A DNA stretch of 64,000 bases from Rhodocyclaceae bacterium (lineage in GTDB: Bacteria > Pseudomonadota > Gammaproteobacteria > Burkholderiales > Rhodocyclaceae). Location: the NCBI GenBank assembly GCA_030681195.1, contig JAUXXJ010000004.1, positions 372,001 to 436,000 of the forward strand. Direction: 5' to 3'. Positions within the stretch are counted from its first letter, which is position 1; every line of letters starts with the position of its first letter. A program made the position numbers and the translations under genes. Positions 27,197-36,693 of this stretch are shown here, one piece after another. The notes beneath the pieces are model-generated. The model was not told the origin of the DNA, made no database searches, and saw only the letters and a list, made by a program, of their open reading frames with translations.

Positions 27197-28045
27197 ATGG
27201 ATCATTCCCCACAGAAGCGAATGCTGGTCGGCGCCCTATCGACACTGGGTGCCTTGGGCGCACTGACATTTTCGGCCAGTGCGCTTGCCCAGGAGATCGA
27301 CCACGCCAAGGCAGCCATCGAGTTTGAAAAATTCCGTGCCGAGATGGAAGACAGCAACCCCTCCGAACTTTTCGAGCTCAAAGGCGAAGAGCTATGGAAA
27401 GCCAAGCGTGGCCCCAAGAACGTCTCGCTGGCCGAAAGCTGCGACCTCGGCCAGGGAATTGGCAAGATTGAGGGCGCCTACGTGCAGATGCCCCGTTACT
27501 TCGCCGATGCCGATGCCGTAATGGATGCCGAGCGCCGCATCGTCTGGTGCATGGTCGAGAAGCAAGGCTTCAAGTTCGACGACATCGCCAAGAAACCCTT
27601 TGCCACCGACACCTTCACGCCGGATGCAACCAACCTCGTCACCTATGTCGCCGCGCACTCGAAGAACATGAAGATTGCCGTGCCGCTCAAGGATCCCAAG
27701 GTCAAGGAAGCCTGGGAGATTGGCAAGGAAATGGCTGCCTATCGCGCCGGCCCCTACGATTTCTCTTGCAACACTTGCCACGGCACCGATGGCAAACGCA
27801 TCCGCATGCAGGATCTGCCCAACCTCGCCACCGCCGCCGGCGCCATCAAAGGCGTACAGGGCTGGCCCGGCTATCGCATGACCGGCGGCATCCAACTCAC
27901 CCACCAGTGGCGCATGACCGACTGCTTCCGCCAGCAGCGTTTTCCCGCACCGAAGTACACCTCGGATGCCATTGCCTACCTGCTGACCTACATGATCGGC
28001 AATGCCAACGGCCAGGTCTACAAAGGCCCGGGTATCAAGCGCTGA
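27197..28045 (+). CDS. soxA: sulfur-oxidation c-type cytochrome SoxA
   Basis: SoxA with SoxX oxidatively couples thiosulfate to the SoxY cysteine in the periplasm. The 282-residue precursor has a signal peptide ending near ALAQ, one haem c site CNTCH (191-195), a cysteine pair in the N-terminal half (SCDLGQG and WCMVE) consistent with a disulfide in a haem-less lobe, and C243 in MTDCFRQQRF, the position of the haem-ligating, probably persulfurated cysteine. The ATG at 27197 follows CAGGAGGACAGG. soxX follows after 15 bases. Confidence 0.93.
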   Translation: MDHSPQKRMLVGALSTLGALGALTFSASALAQEIDHAKAAIEFEKFRAEMEDSNPSELFELKGEELWKAKRGPKNVSLAESCDLGQGIGKIEGAYVQMPRYFADADAVMDAERRIVWCMVEKQGFKFDDIAKKPFATDTFTPDATNLVTYVAAHSKNMKIAVPLKDPKVKEAWEIGKEMAAYRAGPYDFSCNTCHGTDGKRIRMQDLPNLATAAGAIKGVQGWPGYRMTGGIQLTHQWRMTDCFRQQRFPAPKYTSDAIAYLLTYMIGNANGQVYKGPGIKR

Positions 28046-28060
28046 TAGGGGAGAGAAAAC

Positions 28061-28675
28061 ATGACGAAAAAAATCATTCTGGCCGCCATGGCCGCACTCA
28101 CTGCATTGCCCGCCACCTCCGTTCTGGCCGACGCCGACTATCGCGCCAAGGCCATCGCCGTCATCAAGAAGGATTTCGTACCGCGTGGCCAGGCCGATCT
28201 TGATCGCCTCGCCGAGGATGGTGTGCATGCCATTTGTAACCGCACCGGCAACAACCCGCCGGCCGAGATCGCCAAGGTGCTCGAAGGCGACCAGATGGCC
28301 GACGTGAAATGGCCGGCCGATGGCAAGCTGATGGGTAACTGGAAAAAAGGCGAAAGCCTGGCCCAAAGCGGTCGCGGCTTTACCTGGAGCGACAAGCCGG
28401 GCCTGCCGGTGGGTGGCAACTGCTACAACTGCCACCAGATCAACCCAAAGGAGACCTCCTACGGCACCATCGGCCCCAGCCTGCTGCACTTTGGCAAGCT
28501 ACGTGGCAACACGCCGGAAATACAGAAGTATGTCTACGGCAAGATCTTTAATGCCAAGGCCTACAACCTGTGTTCCGAAATGCCGCGCTTCGGTCGCGTC
28601 GAGGCGCTCAAGCCCGAGCAAATCAAGGATCTGGTCGCCCTGCTGCTCGATCCCGAATCGCCAGTCAATAAATAA
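28061..28675 (+). CDS. soxX: sulfur-oxidation c-type cytochrome SoxX
   Basis: The 204-residue product has a signal peptide (ILAAMAALTALPATSVLA), one haem c motif CYNCH (121-125) and a likely methionine ligand in CSEMPRFG. It is longer than minimal SoxX proteins because of an N-terminal segment with its own cysteine (C59). The gene ends at a strong terminator before soxB. Confidence 0.93.
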   Translation: MTKKIILAAMAALTALPATSVLADADYRAKAIAVIKKDFVPRGQADLDRLAEDGVHAICNRTGNNPPAEIAKVLEGDQMADVKWPADGKLMGNWKKGESLAQSGRGFTWSDKPGLPVGGNCYNCHQINPKETSYGTIGPSLLHFGKLRGNTPEIQKYVYGKIFNAKAYNLCSEMPRFGRVEALKPEQIKDLVALLLDPESPVNK

Positions 28676-28689
28676 AACGTTTTGCACCC

Positions 28690-28718
28690 AAAAAAGCCTG
28701 GCAGCGCCAGGCTTTTTT
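28690..28718 (+). terminator. Rho-independent terminator after soxX
   Basis: A 13-base perfect stem (AAAAAAGCCTGGC / GCCAGGCTTTTTT) with a three-base loop. It lies within the short soxX-soxB gap, so soxB either has reduced read-through expression or its own promoter. Confidence 0.9.
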
Positions 28719-28739
28719 CATCCCCTCGGAGGACACCCC

Positions 28740-30455
28740 ATGTCGATGAATCGTCGCGAATTCCTGCAAATCCTTGCGGCTGCCTCGGCCGCCGGCTTTG
28801 CCCTCAACAGCCGCGCACTGCTGGCCGCCCAGGCTGGCGAAAAACTCTACGATCTGCCGCGCTTCGGTAATGTGCATCTGATGCACTTCACGGACTGCCA
28901 TGCGCAGCTGCTGCCGATCTACTTTCGCGAGCCGAACGTGAATATGGGCATCGGCGGCGCCATCGGCAAAGTGCCGCATCTCGTCGGCGAAAAATTGCTC
29001 AAGGCCTACCACATCCAGCCGGGCGGCCGCGAGGCACATGCCTTCACCTATCTCGACTTCGAACAGGCGGCCAAAACCTACGGCAAGGTCGGCGGCTTCT
29101 CCCATCTGGCCACGCTGGTCAAACAGTTGCGCGCCGGTCGGCCGGGCGCCCTGCTGCTTGATGGCGGCGACACCTGGCAAGGTTCGGGAACGGCGCTGTG
29201 GACCAAGGGCCAGGATATGGTCGATGCCTGCAAGCTGCTGGGCGTAGATGTCATGACCGGTCACTGGGAATACACGCTCGGTGCCAAGCGCGTCATGGAA
29301 ATTGTCGAAAAGGACTTCGCTGGCAAACTCGATTTCGTCGCCCAGAACGTCAAGACCACCGACTTTGGCGACCCGGTGTTCAAGCCCTACGCCCTGCGCG
29401 AAATGAACGGTGTAAAGGTGGCCATCGTGGGTCAGTCCTTCCCCTACACGCCGATTGCCAATCCGCGCTACATGGTGCCCGACTGGACCTTCGGCATCCA
29501 GGACGAGGAAATGCAGAAGGCCGTCAATGCCGCACGCGGCGAAGGTGCGCAGGTCGTCGTCGTACTCTCGCACAATGGCATGGACGTCGACCTCAAGATG
29601 GCCTCGCGCGTCACCGGCATCGACGCCATCCTCGGCGGTCATACGCACGACGGCGTGCCGCAGCCGGTCAAAGTACAGAACAAGGGTGGCGTCACGCTGG
29701 TCACCAACGCCGGCTCGAACGGCAAGTTCCTCGGCGTGCTCGACTTCGATGTGAAGGCCGGCAAGGTGTCCGACTTCCGCTACAAGCTGCTGCCCATCTT
29801 CTCCAACTTGCTGGCGGCCGACACGGAAATGGCGACGCTGATCGAGAAAATCCGTGCGCCCTACCTTGGCAAACTGGAAGAAAAACTCGCGGTTTCCGAA
29901 GGCCTGCTCTATCGCCGTGGCAACTTCAATGGCAGCTGGGATCAGTTGATCCTCGATGCGCTGATGGACGTCAAAGGCGCCGACCTCGCCTTCTCGCCCG
30001 GCTTCCGCTGGGGCACCTCGATCCTGCCGGGGCAGGCGATCACCTTCGAACATGTGATGGACCAGACCGCCATCACCTACCCGATGTCGACGCTCACCGA
30101 AATGAGTGGCGAACAAATCAAGACCATCCTCGAAGACGTCTGTGACAACCTGTTCAACCCCGACCCCTACTACCAGCAGGGCGGTGACATGGTGCGCGTC
30201 GGTGGGCTCACTTACGCCTGCGATCCGAACGCAAAAATCGGCGGCCGCATTCAAGACATGCGCCTTGGTGGTAAGCCACTAGATGCCTCCAAGAAATATA
30301 AGGTCGCCGGCTGGGCGCCCGTGGCAGAAAACGCGCAAGGCGAACCGGTCTGGGAAGTTGTGGCCCGCTGGCTGCGCGACAAAAAAACCGTCACGCCACG
30401 CCAGCTCAACACGCCGAGCCTGATCGGCGTCAAGGGTAATCCGGGCATCGCATGA
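28740..30455 (+). CDS. soxB: thiosulfohydrolase SoxB
   Basis: SoxB is the dimanganese hydrolase that releases sulfate from SoxY-bound thiosulfonate. The 571-residue precursor has a twin-arginine signal (NRREFLQILAAASA), metal-binding motifs MHFTDCHAQ, LDGGDTWQGS, LSHNGMD and GGHTHDG, and the C-terminal 5'-nucleotidase-like domain. The ATG at 28740 follows CTCGGAGGACA; an ATG two codons on is equally close. Its stop overlaps the start of the next gene (ATGA). Confidence 0.95.
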   Translation: MSMNRREFLQILAAASAAGFALNSRALLAAQAGEKLYDLPRFGNVHLMHFTDCHAQLLPIYFREPNVNMGIGGAIGKVPHLVGEKLLKAYHIQPGGREAHAFTYLDFEQAAKTYGKVGGFSHLATLVKQLRAGRPGALLLDGGDTWQGSGTALWTKGQDMVDACKLLGVDVMTGHWEYTLGAKRVMEIVEKDFAGKLDFVAQNVKTTDFGDPVFKPYALREMNGVKVAIVGQSFPYTPIANPRYMVPDWTFGIQDEEMQKAVNAARGEGAQVVVVLSHNGMDVDLKMASRVTGIDAILGGHTHDGVPQPVKVQNKGGVTLVTNAGSNGKFLGVLDFDVKAGKVSDFRYKLLPIFSNLLAADTEMATLIEKIRAPYLGKLEEKLAVSEGLLYRRGNFNGSWDQLILDALMDVKGADLAFSPGFRWGTSILPGQAITFEHVMDQTAITYPMSTLTEMSGEQIKTILEDVCDNLFNPDPYYQQGGDMVRVGGLTYACDPNAKIGGRIQDMRLGGKPLDASKKYKVAGWAPVAENAQGEPVWEVVARWLRDKKTVTPRQLNTPSLIGVKGNPGIA

Positions 30456-31387
30456 ATCTGATCGACTACCGCAACGGTATCTACGCCTTTGATGCCGGCT
30501 ACGTGCGGCATCAACTGGCGGCGATTCACCTGATCGTCGACAACGGCCGCGCGGCCTTCATTGACAACGGCAGCAACAGCAGCCTGCCGCATGCGCTGCG
30601 GGCGCTTGAGCAACTCGGCCTGAACCCGGCAGCGGTCGATTACGTCATCGTCACCCACATCCACCTCGATCATGCCGGCGGCTCGGGCGCGATGATGCAG
30701 GCGTTTCCGCAGGCGCGCTTTGTCGTCCATCCGCGTGGCGCACGTCACATGATCGACCCGACGAAACTCATGGCCGCCACCGAGGAAGTCTATGGCCGCG
30801 CGACGGCGCGATCACTCTATGGCGAACTCATTCCTGTCCCGGCCGAACGCGTGATCGAAACCCATGACGGCATGGTGCTCAAGCTTGGCCAGCGCGAACT
30901 GGCCTTTTACGACTCCCCCGGCCACGCCAAGCACCATGTCTTCATCCATGACCGTGCCGCCAACGGCATCTTTACCGGCGACACCTTCGGCATCAGCTAT
31001 CGCGAATGCGATGTCGACGGCCGGCCGCTGCTGATGCCTTCGACCACGCCCTCGCAATTCGATCCCGTCGATCTGCGCGACAGCGTCGAGCGCATGATCG
31101 CGCTCGAACCCGAGGCGGTCTATCTCACCCACTTCAGCCGCCTCGCGCCGCCGCGCCTGCTGGCGGGCCAGATGCTGCGACGACTTGACGATTTCGTCGG
31201 CATTGCCCTCAAGGCAAAACAGGCTGGCGGCGATGTGCTGGCCACGATCAAGGCAGCAATGGCGAGCTACTTTCTTGCCGAAGCCCGCACCCATGGTGTC
31301 ACCCTGCCGGACGAAGAGATTCTCGCCCTCTGGCGCATGGATATCGACCTCGATTCGCAGGGACTTGCCGTCTGGGCGACCCAATAG
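30452..31387 (+). CDS. metallo-beta-lactamase-fold hydrolase linked to sox genes
   Basis: The 311-residue cytoplasmic protein has the metallo-beta-lactamase motif THIHLDHAGG (metal ligands H69, H71, D73, H74), further ligand regions SPGHAKHH and FTGDTFG, and a distinct C-terminal helical part. It is translationally coupled to soxB. Related genes are often found with sox clusters in betaproteobacteria, suggesting a thioester or persulfide hydrolase, but there is no direct evidence for the substrate. Confidence 0.8.
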   Translation: MNLIDYRNGIYAFDAGYVRHQLAAIHLIVDNGRAAFIDNGSNSSLPHALRALEQLGLNPAAVDYVIVTHIHLDHAGGSGAMMQAFPQARFVVHPRGARHMIDPTKLMAATEEVYGRATARSLYGELIPVPAERVIETHDGMVLKLGQRELAFYDSPGHAKHHVFIHDRAANGIFTGDTFGISYRECDVDGRPLLMPSTTPSQFDPVDLRDSVERMIALEPEAVYLTHFSRLAPPRLLAGQMLRRLDDFVGIALKAKQAGGDVLATIKAAMASYFLAEARTHGVTLPDEEILALWRMDIDLDSQGLAVWATQ

Positions 31388-31487
31388 GCCCGACCCGAGA
31401 GAATGGCGAACAACGCGTTGAACGGCGTTGAACATTGATCGCGGAGCCCTTATACTGACCTCGACAGTCATCGATAAGGAGTCCGCC

Positions 31488-31754
31488 ATGAGCACCATGA
31501 TTCTTTCCGGCAAGCGTCAGGTCGTATTACCCGCCGACTTGTGCCGGCAGATCGCCTTGGCGCCGGGAGCCCGTGTGCAGGTCGACCTGGCGCCAGACGG
31601 TAGCGGCATTCTGGTGCGTCCGGCAACGGCGGCGGGCAAGAAGCCGGCCAGCGTGCTGTTCGACCGTGTTTCCCATCGGGGCAAGCCGCCCGCCATCGAC
31701 GAATTGCAAGGGCTGACGGTCGCCCGCCAATTCGCCAAGGCCGGCAAATCGTGA
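31488..31754 (+). CDS. AbrB/MazE-like antitoxin
   Basis: The 88-residue protein begins with a swapped-hairpin AbrB DNA-binding domain (STMILSGKRQVVLPADLCRQI) and has a C-terminal tail expected to bind the toxin. The ATG at 31488 follows AAGGAG. The stop overlaps the GTG start of the PIN gene. Probable autorepressor of the pair. Confidence 0.8.
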   Translation: MSTMILSGKRQVVLPADLCRQIALAPGARVQVDLAPDGSGILVRPATAAGKKPASVLFDRVSHRGKPPAIDELQGLTVARQFAKAGKS

Positions 31755-32170
31755 TTGCGCTCGACACCAACGTCCTGGCGCGCGCCATCGCCGCCGAGCT
31801 AGATGCCGACAGCGCCACGCGCGCCCAGCAGCACGATGCCCGAGCCCTGCTGACATCGGGCGTCGACCTGTTCGTCCCCGTGACAGTGGTGCAGGAGCTC
31901 GAATGGGTGCTGCGCAGCGTCTACGCCATGCTGCCCGCCGACATCGCTGATCTGTTCGACGATCTGCTCGCTGTCGAAAACATCACGGTGGACCGCGCCG
32001 TCGCCGTGGCCCAAGCTAACGACGGCTACCGGCGCGGCCTGGATTTCTCCGACGCCCTTCACCTAGCCCTGGCGAACGTCTGCGAAAGCCTCGCCACCTT
32101 CGATACCGGGTTCGTCAAGAAATCGCGCAGGCTCGGTCTGAGACCAGCGGTTACCGCGCCCTTGGGCTAG
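31751..32170 (+). CDS. PIN-domain ribonuclease toxin (VapC-like)
   Basis: The 139-residue protein has the PIN acidic residues in ALDTNVLAR (D5), VVQELEW, LDFSDALHLA and FDTGF. Start is GTG at 31751, coupled to the AbrB-type antitoxin. Together they form a type II toxin-antitoxin module placed between the sox locus and dnaE, a typical insertion-tolerant boundary. The tRNA or rRNA target is unknown. Confidence 0.82.
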   Translation: MIALDTNVLARAIAAELDADSATRAQQHDARALLTSGVDLFVPVTVVQELEWVLRSVYAMLPADIADLFDDLLAVENITVDRAVAVAQANDGYRRGLDFSDALHLALANVCESLATFDTGFVKKSRRLGLRPAVTAPLG

Positions 32171-32201
32171 CAGCAATTTCAGGAAGGTAAAATCGGGCCC
32201 G

Positions 32202-35200
32202 ATGTCCGCCCTCCGCTTCGTCCACCTCCGCCTCCACAGCGAATACTCGATCACCGATGGCCTGACGCGCATCGATGATGCCGTCGCGCGCGCTGCCGCC
32301 GATGGCATGCCGGCACTGGCGATTACCGATCTTGCCAACCTGTTCGGCATGGTCAAGTTCTACACGGCGGCACGCGGCAAGGGCTTGAAACCCATCATTG
32401 GCGCCGAAGTGTGGATCGCTGAGGATGATCAACTCGACCCAAGCCGCGACCTGAGTTCGCGCCTGTTGTTACTTGCCCGCAATCGCGAAGGCTATTTGCG
32501 TCTGTGCGAATTGCTTTCGATTGCCTACACCCGCTCACGCCGCCACGGCCGTGCGGAAGTGCCGCGTGAAGCATTTTTCAATGGCGACAACCGTGGACTG
32601 ATCGTGCTTTCGGGTGCCCTACTGGGCGATGTCGGTCAATGGCTGATCGCCGACAAACAGGACAAGGCCAATGCCGCCGCACGCCAGTGGGCAGGCCTGT
32701 TTCCCGGCAACTTCTATCTGGAAGTGCAACGCCCCGATGGCACCGCGCAACACCCGCAGCAGGAAAAACTGATCGCCGCCACCCTCCAACTGGGCGCCGA
32801 ACTCGGCCTGCCGGTGGTCGCCACGCATCCCGTGCAGTTCCTCGATCCGGGCGATTTCCGCGCCCACGAGGCACGCGTCTGCATCGCCGAAGGCTATGTG
32901 ATGGGCGACAAGCGCCGCCCGCAGACTTTTCGCGAGGGGCAATACTTCAAAACGCAGGACGAGATGGCGAACCTCTTCGCCGATCTGCCCGAAGCGCTGG
33001 CCAACAGCGTGGAAATCGCGCGCCGTTGCAACCTCTCGGTGGTGCTCGGCAAGAGCCGCCTGCCCGAGTTCCCCACGCCGCCGGGTATGACCATTGACGA
33101 TTATCTGGGCGAATTGGCGCGCGCCGGGCTGGAAAAACGGCTGGCCCAACTTTACCCGGATGAGGCCGACCGCGAAAGTCGGCGCTCGCAGTACGGCGAA
33201 CGGCTCGAATTCGAGATTCAGACCATCATCCAGATGGGCTTTCCCGGCTACTTCCTGATCGTCGCCGACTTCATCAACTGGGGCAAGAACATCAGCGTGC
33301 CCCGCGTACCCGTCGGGCCGGGGCGCGGCTCCGGCGCCGGTTCGCTGGTCGCCTACAGCTTGGGCATTACCGACCTCGACCCGCTGCGCTACGACCTGCT
33401 GTTCGAGCGCTTCCTCAATCCCGAGCGCGTTTCGATGCCCGACTTCGACATCGACTTCTGCCAGGAAGGGCGCGACCGGGTGATCGACTACGTGCGCCAG
33501 CATTACGGCCACCACGCCGTCTCGCAGATCGCCACCTTCGGCACGCTGGCCGCAAAGGCGGTGATTCGCGATGTTGGGCGCGTGCTCGATCTCGGCTTCA
33601 ACTTCGTCGACCAGTTCGCCAAGCTGATTCCCAACGAACTGGGCATCACCCTCGCCAAGGCACGCGAGCAGGAACCCGCAATCAACGAACGCCTGCAGCA
33701 GGAAGAAGGGCTGCGCGAATTGTGGGGCCTCGCCGAGAAACTCGAAGGCCTGACGCGCAACGTCGGCATGCACGCCGGTGGCGTGTTGATCGCGCCGGGC
33801 AAGCTCACCGACTTCTGCCCGCTGTATGCCGCCGATGGCGGCGCAACGGTGAGCCAGTTCGACAAGGATGACGTCGAGAAGGCCGGTCTGGTGAAGTTCG
33901 ACTTCCTCGGCCTGCGCACGCTGACCATCCTCGCGGAGGCCGTCGCGTTCGCGAAAGAAGTGGAAGGCGTCGACGTCAACCTCGACCACCTGCCGCTCGA
34001 CGACAAGCCCACCTACGAAAAGGTGTTCAAGAACGCCAACACTACGGCAGTGTTCCAGTTTGAATCGCGCGGCATGAAAGACACGCTGGTGCAGGCGCGG
34101 CCCGACTGTCTCGAAGACCTGATCGCCCTGAACGCGCTCTACCGTCCGGGGCCGATGGATTTCATCCCGAACTTCATTAACCGCAAGCATGGCCGCGAAA
34201 AAGTTGTCATGCCGCACCCCAACCTGGAAAAGGTGCTGCGGCCGACCTACGGCATCATGGTCTACCAGGAGCAGGTGATGCAGGCCGCCCAGGTCGTAGC
34301 AGGCTATTCGCTCGGCGGCGCCGATCTGCTACGCCGCGCGATGGGCAAGAAGAAGGTCGAGGAAATGGCCGAGCAGCGCGCCATCTTCGTCAAGGGCGCG
34401 GCGGAAAACCAGATCGACGCAGCCAAGGCCAACGAAATCTTCGACACCATGGAGAAGTTCGCCGGCTACGGCTTCAACAAGTCGCACGCCGCCGCCTACT
34501 CACTGGTGGCTTATCACACCGCCTGGCTCAAGTGCCACCACCCGGCCGCCTTCATGGCCGCCACGATGTCATCCGAAATGGCCGACACCGACAAGGTGCA
34601 GTTCTTCTTCAAGGACGCGCAGGCCAACGGCATCACCTTCCTGCCACCGGACATCAATACCGGCGTGGTGCGCTTCCGCCCTGTCGATGCCAAGACCATT
34701 CGCTACGGCCTCGGCGCCATCAAGGGCACGGGCGAATCCGCGCTCACCGCCATCCTCAAAGCGCGTGAGAATGGGCCATTCGCTGACCTGTTTGACTTCT
34801 GCCGGCGCATCGACCGCCGCGTCGTCAATCGCCGCGTCATCGAGGCACTGATCCGCGCCGGCGCCTTCGACAGCATCGACCCCCATCGCGCCAAGCTGCT
34901 GGCCTCAGCGGGAAAAGCGCTGGAAGCCGCCGAGCAGGCCGACCGCAATGCCCATCAGGGCGGCCTGTTCGACATGGCCGAAGCCGCCACCCCGGTCGAA
35001 AACCACTACATCGAAGTGCCACGCTGGAACGAGCGCGAACAACTGCTGAACGAAAAACAGGCGCTCGGCTTCTTCCTGTCCGGCCACCCTTACAACGCCT
35101 ACGCCGCCGAACTCAAGGCCTTCGTGCGCCGTCGCCTGAGCGAACTCGAACCGCAGCGCGAACCCACCTTGCTCGCTGGCGTCGTGCTCGGCGTGCGCAC

Positions 35201-35681
35201 GCAAATGACCCGTCGCGGCAAGATGGCCATCATCATGCTCGACGATGCCAGTGCGCAGGTCGAGATTTCGGTGTTCAACGAACTGTGGGATGCCGAACGC
35301 AACAAGATCAAGGAAGACGAACTGCTGCTCGTCGAAGGCAAGGTGCAGCGCGACGACTACAGCGGCGGCCTGCGCGTTTCGGCGGACAAGCTGATGACCC
35401 TCGCCGAAGCACGCGGGCGCCATGCGCGCGTGCTCAAGCTGGCCATGAATGGCAATTCAAATAGCGAAACCGCCAGTCAGTTGCGCAACATTCTTGCCCC
35501 CTATCGTTCCCAACCCGGTGCCCCGTCCGGGTCTTGTCCGGTGCGTATTGCCTACCGCAATGCCGAAGCGGAAACGGAACTCACCCTGCCGGATGCCTGG
35601 CGCGTGCGACTGGAAGATGGGCTGATCACCCAACTGGGCGAATGGCTGAAGCCGGAAAACGTGCGCCTGATTTATGGCTGA
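32202..35681 (+). CDS. dnaE: DNA polymerase III subunit alpha
   Basis: DnaE is the replicative polymerase. The 1159-residue length is normal for DnaE1. It begins with the PHP domain (VHLRLHSEYSITDG), has the catalytic aspartates in PDFDIDF (D414, D416, D418), VGPGRGSGAGSLVAY before them, and an OB fold in the C-terminal 200 residues. A two-mismatch copy of the dispersed repeat at 33175-33197 is read as ESRRSQYG in a third frame, just before the palm domain. The kinase gene downstream overlaps its end by 8 bases. Confidence 0.97.
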   Translation: MSALRFVHLRLHSEYSITDGLTRIDDAVARAAADGMPALAITDLANLFGMVKFYTAARGKGLKPIIGAEVWIAEDDQLDPSRDLSSRLLLLARNREGYLRLCELLSIAYTRSRRHGRAEVPREAFFNGDNRGLIVLSGALLGDVGQWLIADKQDKANAAARQWAGLFPGNFYLEVQRPDGTAQHPQQEKLIAATLQLGAELGLPVVATHPVQFLDPGDFRAHEARVCIAEGYVMGDKRRPQTFREGQYFKTQDEMANLFADLPEALANSVEIARRCNLSVVLGKSRLPEFPTPPGMTIDDYLGELARAGLEKRLAQLYPDEADRESRRSQYGERLEFEIQTIIQMGFPGYFLIVADFINWGKNISVPRVPVGPGRGSGAGSLVAYSLGITDLDPLRYDLLFERFLNPERVSMPDFDIDFCQEGRDRVIDYVRQHYGHHAVSQIATFGTLAAKAVIRDVGRVLDLGFNFVDQFAKLIPNELGITLAKAREQEPAINERLQQEEGLRELWGLAEKLEGLTRNVGMHAGGVLIAPGKLTDFCPLYAADGGATVSQFDKDDVEKAGLVKFDFLGLRTLTILAEAVAFAKEVEGVDVNLDHLPLDDKPTYEKVFKNANTTAVFQFESRGMKDTLVQARPDCLEDLIALNALYRPGPMDFIPNFINRKHGREKVVMPHPNLEKVLRPTYGIMVYQEQVMQAAQVVAGYSLGGADLLRRAMGKKKVEEMAEQRAIFVKGAAENQIDAAKANEIFDTMEKFAGYGFNKSHAAAYSLVAYHTAWLKCHHPAAFMAATMSSEMADTDKVQFFFKDAQANGITFLPPDINTGVVRFRPVDAKTIRYGLGAIKGTGESALTAILKARENGPFADLFDFCRRIDRRVVNRRVIEALIRAGAFDSIDPHRAKLLASAGKALEAAEQADRNAHQGGLFDMAEAATPVENHYIEVPRWNEREQLLNEKQALGFFLSGHPYNAYAAELKAFVRRRLSELEPQREPTLLAGVVLGVRTQMTRRGKMAIIMLDDASAQVEISVFNELWDAERNKIKEDELLLVEGKVQRDDYSGGLRVSADKLMTLAEARGRHARVLKLAMNGNSNSETASQLRNILAPYRSQPGAPSGSCPVRIAYRNAEAETELTLPDAWRVRLEDGLITQLGEWLKPENVRLIYG
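33175..33197 (+). repeat. dispersed repeat, degenerate copy 8 (in dnaE)
   Basis: Two mismatches to the consensus; it falls between the PHP and palm regions and is read as ESRRSQYG. Conserved protein sequence here means chance similarity cannot be excluded. Confidence 0.5.
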
Positions 35682-36693
35682 CGCCGCCTCGCCAGCGCCG
35701 ATATTTTTAGAACAGCGCCAGCGTCTGCCTGATTTTCGCAATCAGGGTGTCTGGCTGCGGCTCCTGCTGGCGGCGAATGTGCTGATGCTGATGGTGGCCC
35801 TGATTGGCAACCGCCATCTGTCACAGTTGCCCCGCGAACTGGTCGAACTGGCGGCGCTGGTCGAGCCGGCGTTGCTGCTGACGCTGGCGTTGTGGTACCT
35901 CCTCTCACCCCGCTTGCAGCGCTTGACGTCGCCCTGGAACATGGGTGTCGCGGTACTGCTGGCGATGGCGGCGATGGCCGGCGTAGATGCCGTACTGGCG
36001 CTGGCATTCCATTCCCTGCCAAGCTGGCGCGCGCCCGTGGCGGCGGGCTTGGCGGCGGCACTGCTGCTCTACTGGTTTGGCCTGCGCAGCCGTGCCCAGG
36101 CCCCTGCCCTGGCCGAGGCACGCCTGTCGGCGCTGACGGCACGCATCCGCCCGCACTTTTTCTTCAACAGCCTGAATGCCGTGCTGGGCATCATGCGCGA
36201 GGATGCGCGGCGCGCAGAAACGGCGCTGGAAGAACTGGCCGAATTGTTTCGTGCCCTGATGCGCGACAACCGCGAACTCACCCTGCTTTCGGAGGAAATT
36301 GCCCTCGCCCGCAAGTATCTCGACATCGAACGTCTGCGTCTGGGCGACCGCCTGCAGGTGATTTGGACGGTCGATGCCTGTCCGCCGGACGCGCTGGCGC
36401 CGCCGCTGCTGCTGCAACCGCTGCTGGAAAATGCCGTCTATCACGGCATCGAGCCCTTGGCCGAGCCGGGCGAGATTCATGTCTGCATTACACCCACCAG
36501 CGCCGGGGTGCGCATCGAGATCAATAACCCCATCGCGGCGAGCAGGGAAGCACGGCCGGGCAATCACATGGCAATGGAAAATCTGCACGAGCGCCTGATG
36601 CTGTTCTACGATCTTGAGGCGCGGCTGGAAACCCGGCAGGCAGATGGCCGTTACTGGGTGCGCGTCGATCTGCCGATGCGCAGCGCACGATGA
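35674..36693 (+). CDS. LytS/AlgZ-type membrane histidine kinase
   Basis: The 339-residue protein has four probable membrane helices (about 28-45, 60-78, 88-112, 120-138) and a cytoplasmic His_kinase domain with the phosphoacceptor H161 in ARIRPHFFFNSLNAV and the N-box in LLQPLLENAVYHG. It overlaps both dnaE and its response regulator (ATGA), so it is a translationally coupled two-component pair. AlgZ/FimS-like kinases control surface or alginate genes in other bacteria; the stimulus here is unknown. Residues 5-11 (ASPAPIF) derive from a degenerate repeat copy. Confidence 0.85.
   Translation: MADAASPAPIFLEQRQRLPDFRNQGVWLRLLLAANVLMLMVALIGNRHLSQLPRELVELAALVEPALLLTLALWYLLSPRLQRLTSPWNMGVAVLLAMAAMAGVDAVLALAFHSLPSWRAPVAAGLAAALLLYWFGLRSRAQAPALAEARLSALTARIRPHFFFNSLNAVLGIMREDARRAETALEELAELFRALMRDNRELTLLSEEIALARKYLDIERLRLGDRLQVIWTVDACPPDALAPPLLLQPLLENAVYHGIEPLAEPGEIHVCITPTSAGVRIEINNPIAASREARPGNHMAMENLHERLMLFYDLEARLETRQADGRYWVRVDLPMRSAR
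35683..35705 (-). repeat. dispersed repeat, degenerate copy 9 (start of kinase gene)
   Basis: Four mismatches to the consensus, but read as ASPAPIF, closely matching VSPAPTF and VLPAPTF in other host genes. Confidence 0.55.

Noticed and set aside
32619..34217. 532-codon antisense frame within dnaE
   Set aside because: Composition is that of a shadow frame (histidine/valine/glutamine-rich without domains), and dnaE is unambiguous.
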